A stretch of DNA of 64,000 nucleotides, taken from NCBI GenBank assembly GCA_019925795.1, contig CM034307.1, positions 21,783,197-21,847,196 on the forward strand. The letters run 5' to 3'. The notes under the pieces are model-generated. The model was not told the DNA's origin. It made no database searches and was given only the letters and a program-made list of their open reading frames with translations. Positions 11,055 through 22,760 of the stretch are shown piece after piece; the first letter of the stretch is position 1, and each line of letters opens with the position of its first letter. Origin of the DNA: Dendrobium chrysotoxum. Its lineage: Eukaryota; Streptophyta; Magnoliopsida; Asparagales; Orchidaceae. Position numbers and translations under genes: made by a program.

Positions 11055-12595
11055 TGAAAGTTCATTAGAATTGTTAAGCCCTTATGAAATAGTCCCGAGG
11101 CTAACCAAGAGGGGGGGGGGTAAATTGGTTATTTTAAAAATTCTTAAAAAAAGAAAAATCCTTTTAAATATTTTTGAATGTTTTAAACACAGACTGTTTA
11201 AGCAGAGGTAGATAACAAAAATAGAGATTTTCAATATAGAACAAATCAAAGAAATATAAAAAAATTAAAGTGCATAAAAGTTAATGAAAAGAGCACACTA
11301 TATTTATAGTGGTTCGGTCAACTTGACCTATGTCCACTCCCAGAGCCTCCCCTCTAGGTATTGCACTAAAACTATAGTGACTCTCTTTTTGCTCCCATAG
11401 CAAGACAGATAATTCCTTACAAAATCTTTACACTGACAGTGGTGAGGTAAAGAACCTAGACTCCTTTTCCTTCCTCCTGAAGTAGGCAGAGAACCCCAAC
11501 TCCTTTTACTTCCTCCTGAAGTAGGTAGAGAACCTCAACTCCTTTTGCCTTTTTCTGAAGCAGGTAGAGAACCTCATCTCCTTTTACTTTCTTTGGAAGT
11601 AGGCAGAGAACCTCAATCTCGTGTTGATGAAGACCTCCATAGAGCCACCAAGGATCTAAGGATGATGATTGGAGAAGATGACTTGAATCCTTGCTTGGAG
11701 TAGCCTTTGTAAACGCCTCACAAACTCCCTCTCAAAAAATTCTCTCTCTCTCTCCCTCTCTCCTTCTCCTTCTCTAAGCTCTTTTTGGTCAGGACAACAA
11801 CAAAAGATGTTTAACATTAACTTTAGAAGTGCTTAAAAAGAAGGGCTCAAAAAGTGCCCTAACTTTCAACTTGCTGTCAAAGATCGTCTAGGATGATCTT
11901 TCGATGGTCCTGTATGATTAGTACAAAAATAGCCTTTCAAGCCTAAACGATCTGGTTCTCCTATACGATCAGACCACAAGGTTTGTTTTGATCGTATAGC
12001 ATGATGTGGTTATCATCCTGTATGATTAGTTCAAATATATATTTTCATCTAGCAGATAGTTTGGGACATCTACGAGACAAGTCGGGATGATTTATAGAAA
12101 TATAACTGATCATCCCGGAAGATATCACGAACATCCTGTATGATTAGTTCAAAAATAGACATTATCATCTAGTAGATAGTTCGGATCATCCAGCAGACTT
12201 GGAGTAATATTAATGTTTTTGCAATGGATCGTCCTGGTCAATTCCGCGATCGTCCCAAACGATATGATCGATCGATCAAACCTTAATTACTCTTCTAATC
12301 AATGGATCATTTTAGGCATAATTGTAATGAATTATCTAGGATGATATGGGATCGTCCTGTACGATCAGAATAAAATTCTAAAAATAAAATATTTCCTAAA
12401 ATGTGATTGGCAGCTGATTTCTGGATTTGTAATAATTGTCATGTATGATCAAACATCATCCATGATGATAAGTTAAGTAAACTTAATAATTATGGATGCC
12501 CTAATTAGGGTTTCTATTTTGAGCCAATCAACCTGTACGATTTTGGATCATCTTGTACAATATGATCAAAATTCAAAAAACTCTCAAACTTACTA
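11055..12595 (-). repeat. Right Copia LTR (5' LTR of element B)
   Basis: Similar throughout to 4446-6071: shared edge TGAAAGTTCATT, the GGCTAACCAAGAGGGGG run, the CTCCCCTCTAGGTATTGCAC block and repeated CTCCTGAAGTAGGNAGAGAACC units at 11460-11620 (four copies of about 52 bp). The palindrome-rich zone is at 11880-12560. The outer edge is placed where the polypurine tract begins; the expected CA end reads TA here. Confidence 0.83.
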
Positions 12596-12876
12596 AATTT
12601 CTTCCCAGATTGTGTGTGTGCAAGGTTACTTAGCATCATGATCCACCTTATTACATTTGACTCATGAAAAGATAAAAATCATTTGAATTAAAATTACAGA
12701 CTAACTCAGTCCTAATCTACCTGATCTTGAGCTGGCTTGAATTCCATTTGATCTTGTAGACCTGAAAAGTTAGCAGGTAGGCCAACTGAAATAAATGTGT
12801 AGTAGTAACAAAAGTAGAGAAACAGGTATGTTTGTGATCATAAAATTCTAATGTTTGAATCCAGATTTGCAACATA
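12596..12876 (-). mobile_element. 3' stub of a third Copia unit
   Basis: This 281-bp stretch matches 6072-6299, the 3' end of the internal region of element B (polypurine tract, then RNase H C-terminal remnants with QLAYLLT and LEF-like pieces). The match stops at about 12876. So internal sequence lies on the far side of the right LTR, which fits a third head-to-tail unit cut off at this point. An alternative is that the LTR is simply about 1.85 kb long and ends at 12874 (TGTTGC on the minus strand). The coding remnants and the tract argue against that. Confidence 0.6.
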
Positions 12877-15382
12877 TGTGTGTTACATACCCTAAAATTT
12901 TTGGGCCTTGATGAACAATGGGTTTTAATGAATTGAATTTTTAAAGTTATGGGTCATAATTTAACCCAAAACTTTGGAAATTCATTTCTTTAAATGCACT
13001 CAGAATTAGGCCTTCATTTTTTGTGGTGTGCTTATGTTGTTGTAAGGGTTAAATGATCATGATTTCAACCCCATCCAGTAATTAGATTACCTAAAATTAA
13101 ATACCCAAAAATATAGTTATATTTACTTTGGAGATTAATTATAAACCTAGGGAGATCTTGATGGCTTTAAATTTTGTGGGTTTGAAGTACATGTTCTGGA
13201 GAACATGTGTGTCAAATTTTACTTGATTTAGAGTTCATTTGGTTAGTTAATTAATGAACCCAAGATTGACACAAATAAGTGATCTAAAAACTTTAAAAAT
13301 TCATAATAAATCTAAATTAAATCCAAAAAATATAAATTAAATATCAAATTGCACAGAGTTAAGAGCTTAACAAATGAAAATTAAAGCTCCTTGAAATTCA
13401 ACCAAAATAAAAGTAATTAAAAAAATAAAAATTATTATTTAATTAAATTAAATAATTAAGAATATTAAAAATAATCTTAAACACTTGTAATCATCTCTAT
13501 GAGTCATCAGTGATATTTGAGGAAGATTTTAAGAGGTTTAAAGTTAATTTGGTACAAAAATAAAAAATCTCCTCTAATTAAATAATTAATTAAATCATTA
13601 AAATGACTAAACTTATAAAAATATTAAGTGTAGAAAACTTCAAATGCTATAAACACAAAGGCATTAGACTTACCTCTGAGTTTATTATTTATAAAAAATA
13701 TAAAACTTTCAAGATCATTGTAAATCCAAAAGTTAATATTTGGTCAAATTTATCTCATTAAAATATACTAGACTTGTAAAAATCATAATTAATTATAGAA
13801 AAATTCAATTCAGACAAACTCAAAGGTATTGATCTCATAATTAGATTTAGTATTTATAAAAAATAAGAAATTTCCAAATTTCAAAGTAAATCAAAAAGTC
13901 AAAATTTGGTTAAACCCCATTTATTAGATAATTAAAAAATTCAAAATTTTAATAACATATGGAAAATTTAGAATTTAATAAACTCAATGAATTTAATCAG
14001 ATGATTAATAATCACACTTCACACTCTATCAATAAAATTTTTATGTTGTATTATCTCGAGCTGTGGGGCTACGTGTCCTAAGGACTTAGTCATTGTGACC
14101 ATTGTGACAACACCACAAATGAGTTGATGGAACATAAATGTTAAATTATAAATATTAAAAAGTAGTAATGTATAAATTAAATTAATTCTAAATCACCAAC
14201 CAACCATTAAACTTAAATAAATAGCTAATTGTTGAGTAACCTAGACTTACAAGGCTATTATTATAGCCCTCATAAGGGTGAAATAAACCTCATAGCCCTA
14301 GTGTAAACAAAGGTAATTACTATTCAACTTAAATAATCTTTAAATTTAGCAATAAAATATTAAGATATTTGAGATTTTCATACACCTTACTTAACTCCTT
14401 TTAGTTAGACAACTATGTATTGGTTTGAAAGCTTTAAATGACTAATCAAAATACCTTAAACAACCAATCAACAATCTTCAATATTGAAATATATCCTTAA
14501 AAATATATAAAAACATCAAAAACACTAAAACTTAAACAAAATTTCCTTAGCTTTTAACAAATTAAATTCAACCCTTAGAAAATTTCAAACAATAATGAAT
14601 CCAAGGACATACCCAAACCATATAGCCTATTACACACACTATTGACGGCTTGTTAGGATAACCAACTCTAGTTTTAGGCTAGATTGCTAACCTTTCATGT
14701 GCTTTTCTGTAATGTGAAAATGATGTGTATATGAATGAGTGCTGGTTGTTATGGTTTGATATGGTGAAATTTTTATGCTAATGTTGCTATCTTTATGCCA
14801 TGTTTCTTATGATGTGATCTATGATGGGCATTTAGATTTCTCTTAGGTTATGAGTGATCTGGATGTTTATTACTAATCAAATCTTTTGCAGGTGGCCATG
14901 TTTATGCAATGCTATAATAAAAGAGGGCTAAATAATCATTAAGCTTTAAAACTAATTAAATTTTTTGCAAGTTCTTTTGTTGTTAAGTTAAGCCCCCTTA
15001 ACTAAATAAAAGTATGGACAAGATATAGATTGCACGAAAATGAGTAAATGATTGTTATGACATGATTTTGATTTTTATATTATTCAATTATTTTACTAAT
15101 GTGCATGAAGTATGTTGAGTCATTTCATTTTTCAAAAATGTAAATTCATTGAAATAAGAAGAGTTGTGAAAGTTTAATAAGGCATTTTTTTTCAAAGGAT
15201 TAGGGATCCAAAGGAAAAAGAACATCCTTTAATGAAGAGTTCTTTTCATTTGGATACTCTAAGGGATAAACATACAAAAGATTGGAAGAATGGATAATGA
15301 TATACGAATAACCCAAAGAGAACAACCAAGTCAAAGAAGGAACATCAAAATGTCTTATTTTAATACTAGTATTATTTCATAG
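12877..15382. other. AT-rich non-coding stretch, possible Gypsy LTR start
   Basis: No open frame of note and no recognisable domain. The left edge (about 12886) reads TTACATACCCTAAAATTTTTGGGCC, which resembles how many plant Gypsy LTRs begin, but no matching end or partner LTR was found. The rest is very AT-rich with short direct similarities around 13500-13950. Confidence 0.4.
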
Positions 15383-15395
15383 GTTTAGAATTCAG
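15383..15395 (+). repeat. LINE target-site duplication, left copy
   Basis: GTTTAGAATTCAG here is repeated exactly at 20711-20723 right after the poly(A) tail. This defines the insertion limits of the LINE. Confidence 0.95.
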
Positions 15396-15421
15396 GTAGA
15401 ACTAATCCTATTTATTAAGCT

Positions 15422-16090
15422 ATGGATGACTTTAATAATATGATAATGGATTGTAAGCTTGCTGATATTTTTTCTGGAAATCCTTTTACTTGGAACTGTG
15501 GTAATATGTGGCAACGTTTAGACCATGTTCTCTTTAATGACCTATAGATCCACTCTAGCAATAACACCTTTGTGGAGCATCTGAGAAAAACTTTCTCTGA
15601 CTATTCTCCCCTTCTTAATGGTCTTAAGTTGAGGCAGGAAGGTATCTCTTCTAATTTTATATTTCAAAATATGTGGCTTTTAGAGGATTCCTTTTTAAAT
15701 ATGGTCCAAGATAATTGGCATGCTCCACTTCATCCTGATAATTCTATTATGGGTATGAAAAGGTTGTGGTTTAAGTTTAAATACTTGAAGTTCAAAATTA
15801 ATTGGTGGAATAAAAATATTTTCAAAAATATTTTTGATAACATTTTTAATGCTAAAGATAAGGTTAATATTATTAAGCTCATATGCCAATCTAATCCTTC
15901 TGATGATAATTATAAGAGTCTTCAAGAAGGTAAAAACACCTTTTTTAAACTTCAAGAACAAGAGGAAACTTACTGGAAACAAAAATCTGTGTCTAAACAT
16001 TTAATTGAGGGAGATAACAATACCAAGTATTTTCATTCACTTATTAAGAAGGATAGAGCCAAAAATTTTATCCATATAATTTGTCTATAG
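15422..16090 (+). pseudogene. LINE ORF2: endonuclease C-terminus and linker
   Basis: From 15422 the frame reads MDDFNNMIMDCKLADI, GNPFTWNCGN and RLDHVLFND, then a stop at 15545. It continues as FVEHLRKTFSDYSPLL, the last conserved block of the APE-type endonuclease (SDHSPLL in intact copies). The open piece to 16090 covers the linker into the reverse transcriptase, including WWNKNIFKNIF, FFKLQEQEETYWKQKS and GDNNTKYFHSL, typical of plant L1 ORF2. Confidence 0.9.
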
Positions 16091-17400
16091 GATGGGACCT
16101 CTTTTGAAGATGAGGAGGGAATTTTTAAGTCTGTTGTGGATCATTTCACCAATTTATTTAACAAAAATTTTGAGCCTAATCCAATTGATCATTCTGACCT
16201 TTTTCCTTGCATCAACAATGAGGAGGATAACACTGTCCTTACTAAACTGCCATCTTTAGAGGAAATTATGAATATTATTTTTATATGAATGTTGACTATG
16301 TGGCTTGCCCTGATGGGTTTACTACAAAATTCTTTCAAAAAGCTAGGAAAATTATTTGTGATGATTTAGTTGCTGTGGTTTTGGATTTTTTTAATGGCAA
16401 TCCTATTCCAAATTTTTTTTCTAGCACCTCTATTGTGCTTATTCCTAAGAAGGTGGCGGTTAATAATTGGGATGATTTTTGTCCTATTAACCTTTGCTCT
16501 TTTTTTTAGGAAAGTCATCTCTAAAATTTTTATGGAACGTTTATCCCCCTTGCTCACTAAAATTATTTCATAGAACCAAACAAGGTTTGTGAGAGGGAGA
16601 ACTATATCTGACAACATATTATTAGCTCAAGAACTAACCCATGATTTGGATCGTAAAGTGAGAGGTGGTAACATTATTCTTAAATTAGATATTGCTAAAG
16701 ATTATGACAACATCAACTGGTTTTTTTTATTGCATCATGTAGTTATTTGGTTTTAACTCTTCCTTTATTAATTTGATTAAAAATAACATTGAAGGATCAT
16801 TTTTCTCTATCATTATCGATGGTAAAAGCAAGGGTTTCTTTAAGGCTTCTCATGGTATTAGGCAAGGGGATCATATTTCTCCTGCCCTTATCATTATTGC
16901 TACGGAGTATCATTCTAGAGGTCTTACTCACCTTTTTTAATGTCACACTAACCTTAGGTATAAAAGCTCAGGTGGTTTTCCTATATCTCATTTATGCTTT
17001 GCTGATGATGTTATTATTTTTTTTAATGATTCTGTGAATATGGTTAAACTTCTTATTAGATTTTTGAACAATTTTGAGATGAATAGTGGTATTAACCTTA
17101 ATAAAAATAAATGCTGCTTTATCACCTCTAAGAATTTGCCCAATGGTCGCATTAATACTATTAAAGATACCACTGGTTATAAGAAAGGATCTCTTCCTTT
17201 AAAATATCTGGGTGTTCCTCTCTATAAAGGGCGTAAAAAATCCTTTTTTATAACTTTATCACTGTTGTGCAAAACAAGCTTAACTCTTAGGAGTTTAATT
17301 AAGTTTTGGTGGGAGATTGGTTTTGATCAAGAGTGTGCTTTGCTCTTTACCTATTTATATTTTTTAAAGTATTCAACCTACTCTTACTATGTGTAATATA
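16091..17400 (+). pseudogene. LINE ORF2: reverse transcriptase
   Basis: The reverse transcriptase is spread over several frames. Visible motifs are CPDGFTTKFFQKA, STSIVLIPKK, the KLDIAKDYDNINW block at 16682-16720 (catalytic Asp, usual form DMxKAYD), GIRQGDHISPALI in shifted frame near 16850, CFADDV at 16995-17012 with both catalytic Asp residues, NLNKNKC, and LPLKYLGVPLYKGRKK near 17195. At least four frame breaks are present. Confidence 0.92.
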
Positions 17401-19038
17401 ATTGAAAAAATATTCAATAAGTTTTTTTGGAAAGGTAAAAGTGGTCATTCTAAAATTATATGGACTTCTTGGAGAAATTGTTGCGGTGTTTTGGAGGAAG
17501 GTGCTTTGGGGTGTAAGAATTTGGTGGATTTAACGCATGTGTTTTCCTTTACATTATGGTTTAATTTTCACGCCAAAACTAGTCTTTGGTCCAAATTTAT
17601 TATTGTTAAGTATTATTTTGGCAAGCATCCGACTATTTGTTCTTACAATAAGGGGGATTCAAGAGTTTGGAAAAGATTATGCAATATCAAATGGGATGTT
17701 GAACCTTTTGTTAGTTTAGGGTCTTGGTAGTGCTAATTTATTTTTTTGGTAGGATCATTGGTTGGAGAATTCTTTAATTGATCATATGCACAATACTTAT
17801 TTGACCGCTACCACCAAAGTTAACTCCTTTATTGTTAATAATTATTGGGACTATATTATATTAGCTGAGGTTGTTCCTCACACTATCATTAGTAAGATTT
17901 TGCAAATTCTTTTAAACACTAATGCTGAAGATTTTCTTTTATGCAATATGGCTAGTAATGGCATTTTTAAACTTAAAGATGCTTGGCATACTTTTAGAAT
18001 TAGGAATCCTGCCAATAAAGTTTTTAATATGATTTGGCATAAAAGCATTCCTACCACCATCTCCACTTTTATTTGGTGTATTTTGCATAAATATGTCCCT
18101 ACTGATGATAATTTACTTAAAAGAGATTTTGTGCTGCCTTCTAAATGCTAATGTTGTTATCACGTGGAGAATATATACCTTATTTTTATTTTTGGTCCCA
18201 TTATTGCTAAAATTTGGATTCATTTTGAGGACATCTTTAATAATAACTATTTTCATGCTAATATTTCTATTAAGGACATCCTTGAACTATGGTTCACTAA
18301 CTTGAGAGGCCATATTACCAATCTTGTTCCTTCCCTTATTATATGGTACCTCTGGCTTGCTTGGAATTACTCTCTCTTCAACAATATTACTATGAGCCAT
18401 GAGCATATTATTAGGAACATTAAAGACAAAGTGTGTAAATTATTCAATGTGGATCTTCTGACTACTAAGAATTTTAAAGGGTCTTTTGGTATTGTTCTTC
18501 AGGGTTATCATAGCTGTGATACTCCTAAGATTATTTGCTGGTCTAAACCTCCTCAAAACATGTTTAAGCTTAATACTGATGGTTCTGTTAAAGATAACTC
18601 TTGGGGTTATGGTGGTATAATTAAAGATTTTTATGGTAATTTTGTTATTACTTATGCTAGTCCTTTATCCAAATGCTCTGTTATTTATGCTGAGATATTT
18701 GATATTCTTCATGGTTTGTAATTGTGTCTCTCTCTTGGTATTGTTAACATTTGGATCGAGGTTAATGCTATGTAAATGCTATTTTGTTTAAAAGATAATG
18801 AAGATAAGGTGTGTAATCCTAAAATTTTCTTCATTCTTAGGGAAATTAAGCAACTTTTGATTTTCTTTAATCTTAAGTTGATTCATGTTCATAAGGAAGG
18901 TAATGTGTGTGCTGATTGGTTAGCTAACCATGGTTGTAATCTTGATTTTCTCACTGATATCTCTTATAACTCCTTGCCTTCTTTTATAAAAGGCATCATT
19001 AGATTAGACAAGCTTGGTTTTTCTTATGTTAGAATATA
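17401..19038 (+). pseudogene. LINE ORF2: zf-RVT region and RNase H
   Basis: After the reverse transcriptase come the plant L1 C-terminal blocks: FNKFFWKGKSGHSKIIWTSW, GALGCKNLVDL, then the zf-RVT-like block with IWHKSIPTTISTFIWCILH. A Ribonuclease H domain follows: LNTDGSVKDNSWGYGGIIKD near 18570-18630 (first catalytic Asp), YAEIFDILHGL (Glu), a stop at 18719, and HVHKEGNVCADWLAN near 18885-18930 (last Asp). Stops at 17728, 18149, 18719 and 18771 break it. Confidence 0.9.
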
Positions 19039-20697
19039 GGTTTTGTATTAGTTGGGCTTGGCTGTGATGTGCCTATTTTGGTGGTCCCTTTTTATGGTGA
19101 CCTCTGATCTCCATCTAGTTTTAGTTGATATTTTTTTTCAGAGATGTTGTCTGTTGGGGTGGTAAGGTTTTTTTTTTTTGCAGCGATTGGAATTTTTTGA
19201 ATTATGGCCATAGTCTAATGTGTTACTCATCTTGGCCCTCTCCTTGCTCGGGTAGCAGGTGGGGTTGTCAAGTTTTGCATCCTGGTTTATTTCAGGATAT
19301 TCTATATCTTTACTGGGCAAAGTCAGTGGGTTTATTGGCCTTATATGGACTACATTGGGAGTAATTGGCTTTCTTTTTATCAGCTTAGGAATCATAGTAA
19401 CTTTTTTATCCTATATATAATTGTATGGATGGTGTTCTTTTGAAATATGGCTGCTGATGTGGTTACTTTGGTTTCCTGCATTACATTATCTACTTTATTG
19501 GGACATGGGTTAGATTTGAAGGGCTGCGAGACTATTGGCTTCATGATTTATGGGATACTACAATCTTGAGCCAGATATTGTGTAGTATTATATTGTTCTG
19601 GATTGGTTTTGGTGTTGTTTGGTTAATTTGATTAATATGGCACATGATAGCCTTGGCTCTATTTTTATCCTTTAATGCTTTATATTGGTGTTTTGTCTGG
19701 TTTGGGTATTTGGGATCTATTATATTGGTTAAAGAACGAATCTTATAATGAGGAGTACTGCTATTTATTCATGTTCATTGCGGGTGTTTAGCATTTTTTG
19801 GTTGTTGGCTTTCATCTAACGAAAGATTTCTATATTTCCCTAATATGGTGGTCTGTGCTGTGTGTCTTCTGTTCATCTTTGGGCTACTGGGGTAGGTTCT
19901 ATCTTAATAACATAACTGCTGTGTTGTTTTGTTGGGCCAATCTCAATAGGATTTGCTCTCCTGGTTATCTTCCCGTCATTGTGTTTCTTTGATATCTTTA
20001 TAATGCTGTTGAACATAACCACAATGTAATGTATCATTACTGTTTTGTTTTGATTTCTTGGTGTAGTGTCAACTTGAACAGTTTTCTTTTGGCCCGGGTC
20101 AAGGTGCAGCCCGAGCACACCTCCTCTTTTGGTTATTGTATCCTTTTTGTTATCTTGTTCTGCCTGAACTATTTTACTTTAAATGATAAGTGTTGGATAT
20201 GATTACAACAATTGTAGGATTAATGCTTCTATCAGATTCAGGTCTAACAATCACCCCTCTTTTAATTATTGTTCTAGTAATTTCAGTCACGGGCATTATG
20301 GTTATTATGAGTTCATATGGTATAATGATCCTATTTTATACATGCAGTTATTTTATTTCTATGCTATTCTGTGCTCCACCACTTCGTTTTGCATATTATA
20401 TTTTATGTAGGTGGATTGGCCTGCTGGTTATTTTTGCAAGTTATATAATTTTGGAAGGAAGATTGTGCTGAATGTGATTATTGGGATCTTTATTTTTTGG
20501 GTGCTGGCTTCTGGCAGCCCTAGATTGTTATTAGGTTTTATTATATTTTTGCTTAAAGGGGACTTTTGGCTCGTAGGTTTTTTGGTTTTTCTATTTTTGA
20601 TGTAGCTCTTCTGAGCAGTAGAGAGTTGAAGGTCCCCCTTAAGGACCTTATAATTCCTTTTTTAAATTAATGTGTAGGCCCCCCTATGGGTTTTAAC
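19039..20697 (+). other. LINE 3' UTR (about 1.66 kb)
   Basis: T- and G-rich non-coding tail of the LINE, between the RNase H stop and the poly(A) run. It ends with GTAGGCCCCCCTATGGGTTTTAAC before the A tract. Small open frames here read as hydrophobic strings because of T-richness and match nothing recognised. The length is large for a plant L1 3' UTR. Confidence 0.7.
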
Positions 20698-20710
20698 AAA
20701 AAAAAAAAAA

Positions 20711-20723
20711 GTTTAGAATTCAG
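20711..20723 (+). repeat. LINE target-site duplication, right copy
   Basis: Exact repeat of 15383-15395, directly after the poly(A) tail. Confidence 0.95.
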
Positions 20724-22495
20724 ATTGTTGTTGGTAGAGCCTGACCACATTTACTTTCAGCAAATCCTGTGTTGTATATTAAGTAGCATTTGTCACATAG
20801 ACTCTTGATGTTTATATTCTTTTAAATTGATGTGTTTACATTATTTATGTAGTGGAAATTGCACGTTTTTCATAAATTTCTTTCTTGCATGTGTTTGTAT
20901 CTGAAATTTCGATAGGTTCTTAGTAATAAAATTTTTCTACTGATAGCTAAATAAACTTTGTAAGATAACATAGAAAAATAAACAATTTTTAAGAAGTAAG
21001 CTAAAGCTCATTTGAGGTCTCATGCATTCATATCCTTCATTCTCTCCTTATTTAGGCACGTGCCAGCCTGCAGGTGAATTCAGACCACCCGACCTATAAG
21101 GGCATTGTTCTATTTCAGGAGAGGTATGCTCTTTTAAGGAAAAATATATTTTTATAAGCATTTTTCAAAATCTTCAAAGCATTCTTTACCTCTCATCCAT
21201 ATCTCAATCGTTGAAATCTAATAAAATCTTCGCTACTATGTTAATCGAGAGTACTCTTAGGAGAATTAATTTTTCTAAGATGTGATTAACCTTGCCTTTA
21301 TGAGGAACCTGTAATTCTAAATTAAAGTAAATCATATATTATTCTCATAAGATAGGAAAAAAAATCTCTGTGAATATAGATGATTTCATAAAACTCATTT
21401 TTGTATTCAAATCACTTCATAGAATACCATTTTCACCTTCAAAGGTGATATGATATTATCGTTGTTGTATTTGATAATAGAAATGGAGAATTTTCAAAAA
21501 TTCAACTTTCATCTTTAAATATTATTTTGGAATGATATTTCCATCTTTCAAGACGGTGAGTTATTCTTATATTTGTATTTGCTCATGAAAGTGAATGCTT
21601 TTTTAAAACCCTATTTTTGTATTTGAATCAATTGTAAAATAATTTATCAATTTCTCGAGATAGTATTTTACTCTCAATATCATATTTGATCACAAGAATA
21701 TAAGCACCCCGAATCTGCGCATATTATAAACTAAAATTTTATTTTCCCACAGGTGCCAAAAAACCCACTTTGTACCGATATGTGTCAATTTTCAATACTG
21801 CTCCTAAAATTAGGAGAAAATTATGATATTTCAAGCACAAAAATATCTATATTATGATTAAGGTAATTTATAAATTAGGCTTATAATGACCTCTAAAATA
21901 TTATTTGTCTGATCCAAAATATGGGCTATTACAACAACGTTTCTTCAAAATCTTCTTTCAAATAGAGAAGTCAATGCCGTAGTGGAGACCTTCCTAGCAT
22001 GCGACGCCCTTAAAAAAATTTGACTACTCATTATCTCCTATTTCTCTTTTTCTTTCTAACCCTATTTGGAGTTAACAGAACATGACCGAGCTCATAATTG
22101 ATGACTAGATCAAGATTAAGCCAAAAAAAATATACAAGATTAATTTAATTACCTGGCTTAAGACGTGGCAAGTGTTACACAAACTAGCTTGATTATGATT
22201 TAAAAATGGTTTGAACTTGGTTCGAACAATGTTCGAAGATGATTCAAATATAATTTTAATATGTAATGCAATATTTATTAAAATATAGGATTAAGCGTGT
22301 GGATACTATTTGAAACTCCTATTATAAGTTCTTATCATGTTTATTTTTTGTGCCTAGAGTTCTACTTTAGCACTATTTATATTATAATCCACAAGAGCAA
22401 AGAATGTATTTAAACCTAAATAATTGAATGTAGAACATAATTGAACTTGAATAATGGCTGCAAAGCATACAGCATCATTGCTAAGTTTAAGTTTT

Positions 22496-22498
<3 letters not shown>
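20724..22498. other. Upstream region of the DUF1664 gene, with a possible Gypsy LTR edge
   Basis: No gene seen. Around 21900-21935 the plus strand ends a block with GGGCTATTACA, which on the minus strand (TGTAATAGCCCATATTTTGG) looks like the start of a plant Gypsy LTR. No second edge or partner was found. A GC-richer piece lies at 21050-21125. The gene promoter must lie in the right part or in 22500-22640. Confidence 0.4.
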
Positions 22499-22560
<62 letters not shown>

Positions 22561-22573
22561 AATAATAATAATA
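22499..22573. repeat. (AT)n and (AAT)n microsatellite
   Basis: About 28 AT dinucleotides (22499-22554) run directly into about six ATA/AAT trinucleotides. It lies 130-200 bp upstream of the DUF1664 start codon, so it is in or next to the promoter and is likely length-variable. Confidence 0.97.
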
Positions 22574-22599
22574 AAATTTTTTATTTCTAAATTTCATAG

Positions 22600-22705
22600 G
22601 CAATATATTTAAATTAAAGTTTAAACATCGCTGTAAAATTCTTCTTTTTCGTAGCTGTTCTCCGTCTTCTTTCCCATCCTCCTCCGAGGCTCCGACCCAG
22701 TTCCG
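22600..22705 (+). promoter_or_regulatory. Probable 5' UTR of the DUF1664 gene
   Basis: A pyrimidine-rich stretch (TTCTTCTTTTTCG, TGTTCTCCGTCTTC, TTTCCCATCCTCCTCC) directly precedes the start codon and contrasts with the AT-rich sequence before it, as plant leaders often do. No transcription start can be fixed from sequence alone. Confidence 0.5.
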
Positions 22706-22760
22706 ATGGCGATGCAGACTGGGTTATCCTCCTCCAAAGTTCTAATTCTCATGGGAGCAG
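22706..22760 (+). CDS. DUF1664 gene exon 1
   Basis: Encodes MAMQTGLSSSKVLILMGA plus one base, and ends at a GT donor (GCAG/GTCTCT). The second ATG, at codon 3, is a possible alternative start. Intron 1 is 243 bp. Confidence 0.9.

Larger units (their letters stand above)
15396..20710 (+). mobile_element. 5'-truncated L1-type LINE with poly(A) tail
   Basis: A non-LTR retrotransposon of about 5.3 kb on the plus strand, bounded by a perfect 13-bp target-site duplication. It starts inside the endonuclease domain, so the 5' UTR, ORF1 and most of the endonuclease are missing, as is common after incomplete reverse transcription. The order is endonuclease end, reverse transcriptase, zf-RVT region, RNase H, a long 3' UTR and an A13 tail at 20698-20710. 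Frameshifts and stops show it is dead. Confidence 0.95.

Noticed and set aside
19125..20605. Several hydrophobic ORFs that look like membrane proteins
   Set aside because: They fall in the T-rich 3' UTR of the LINE, overlap in different frames and show no family motif.
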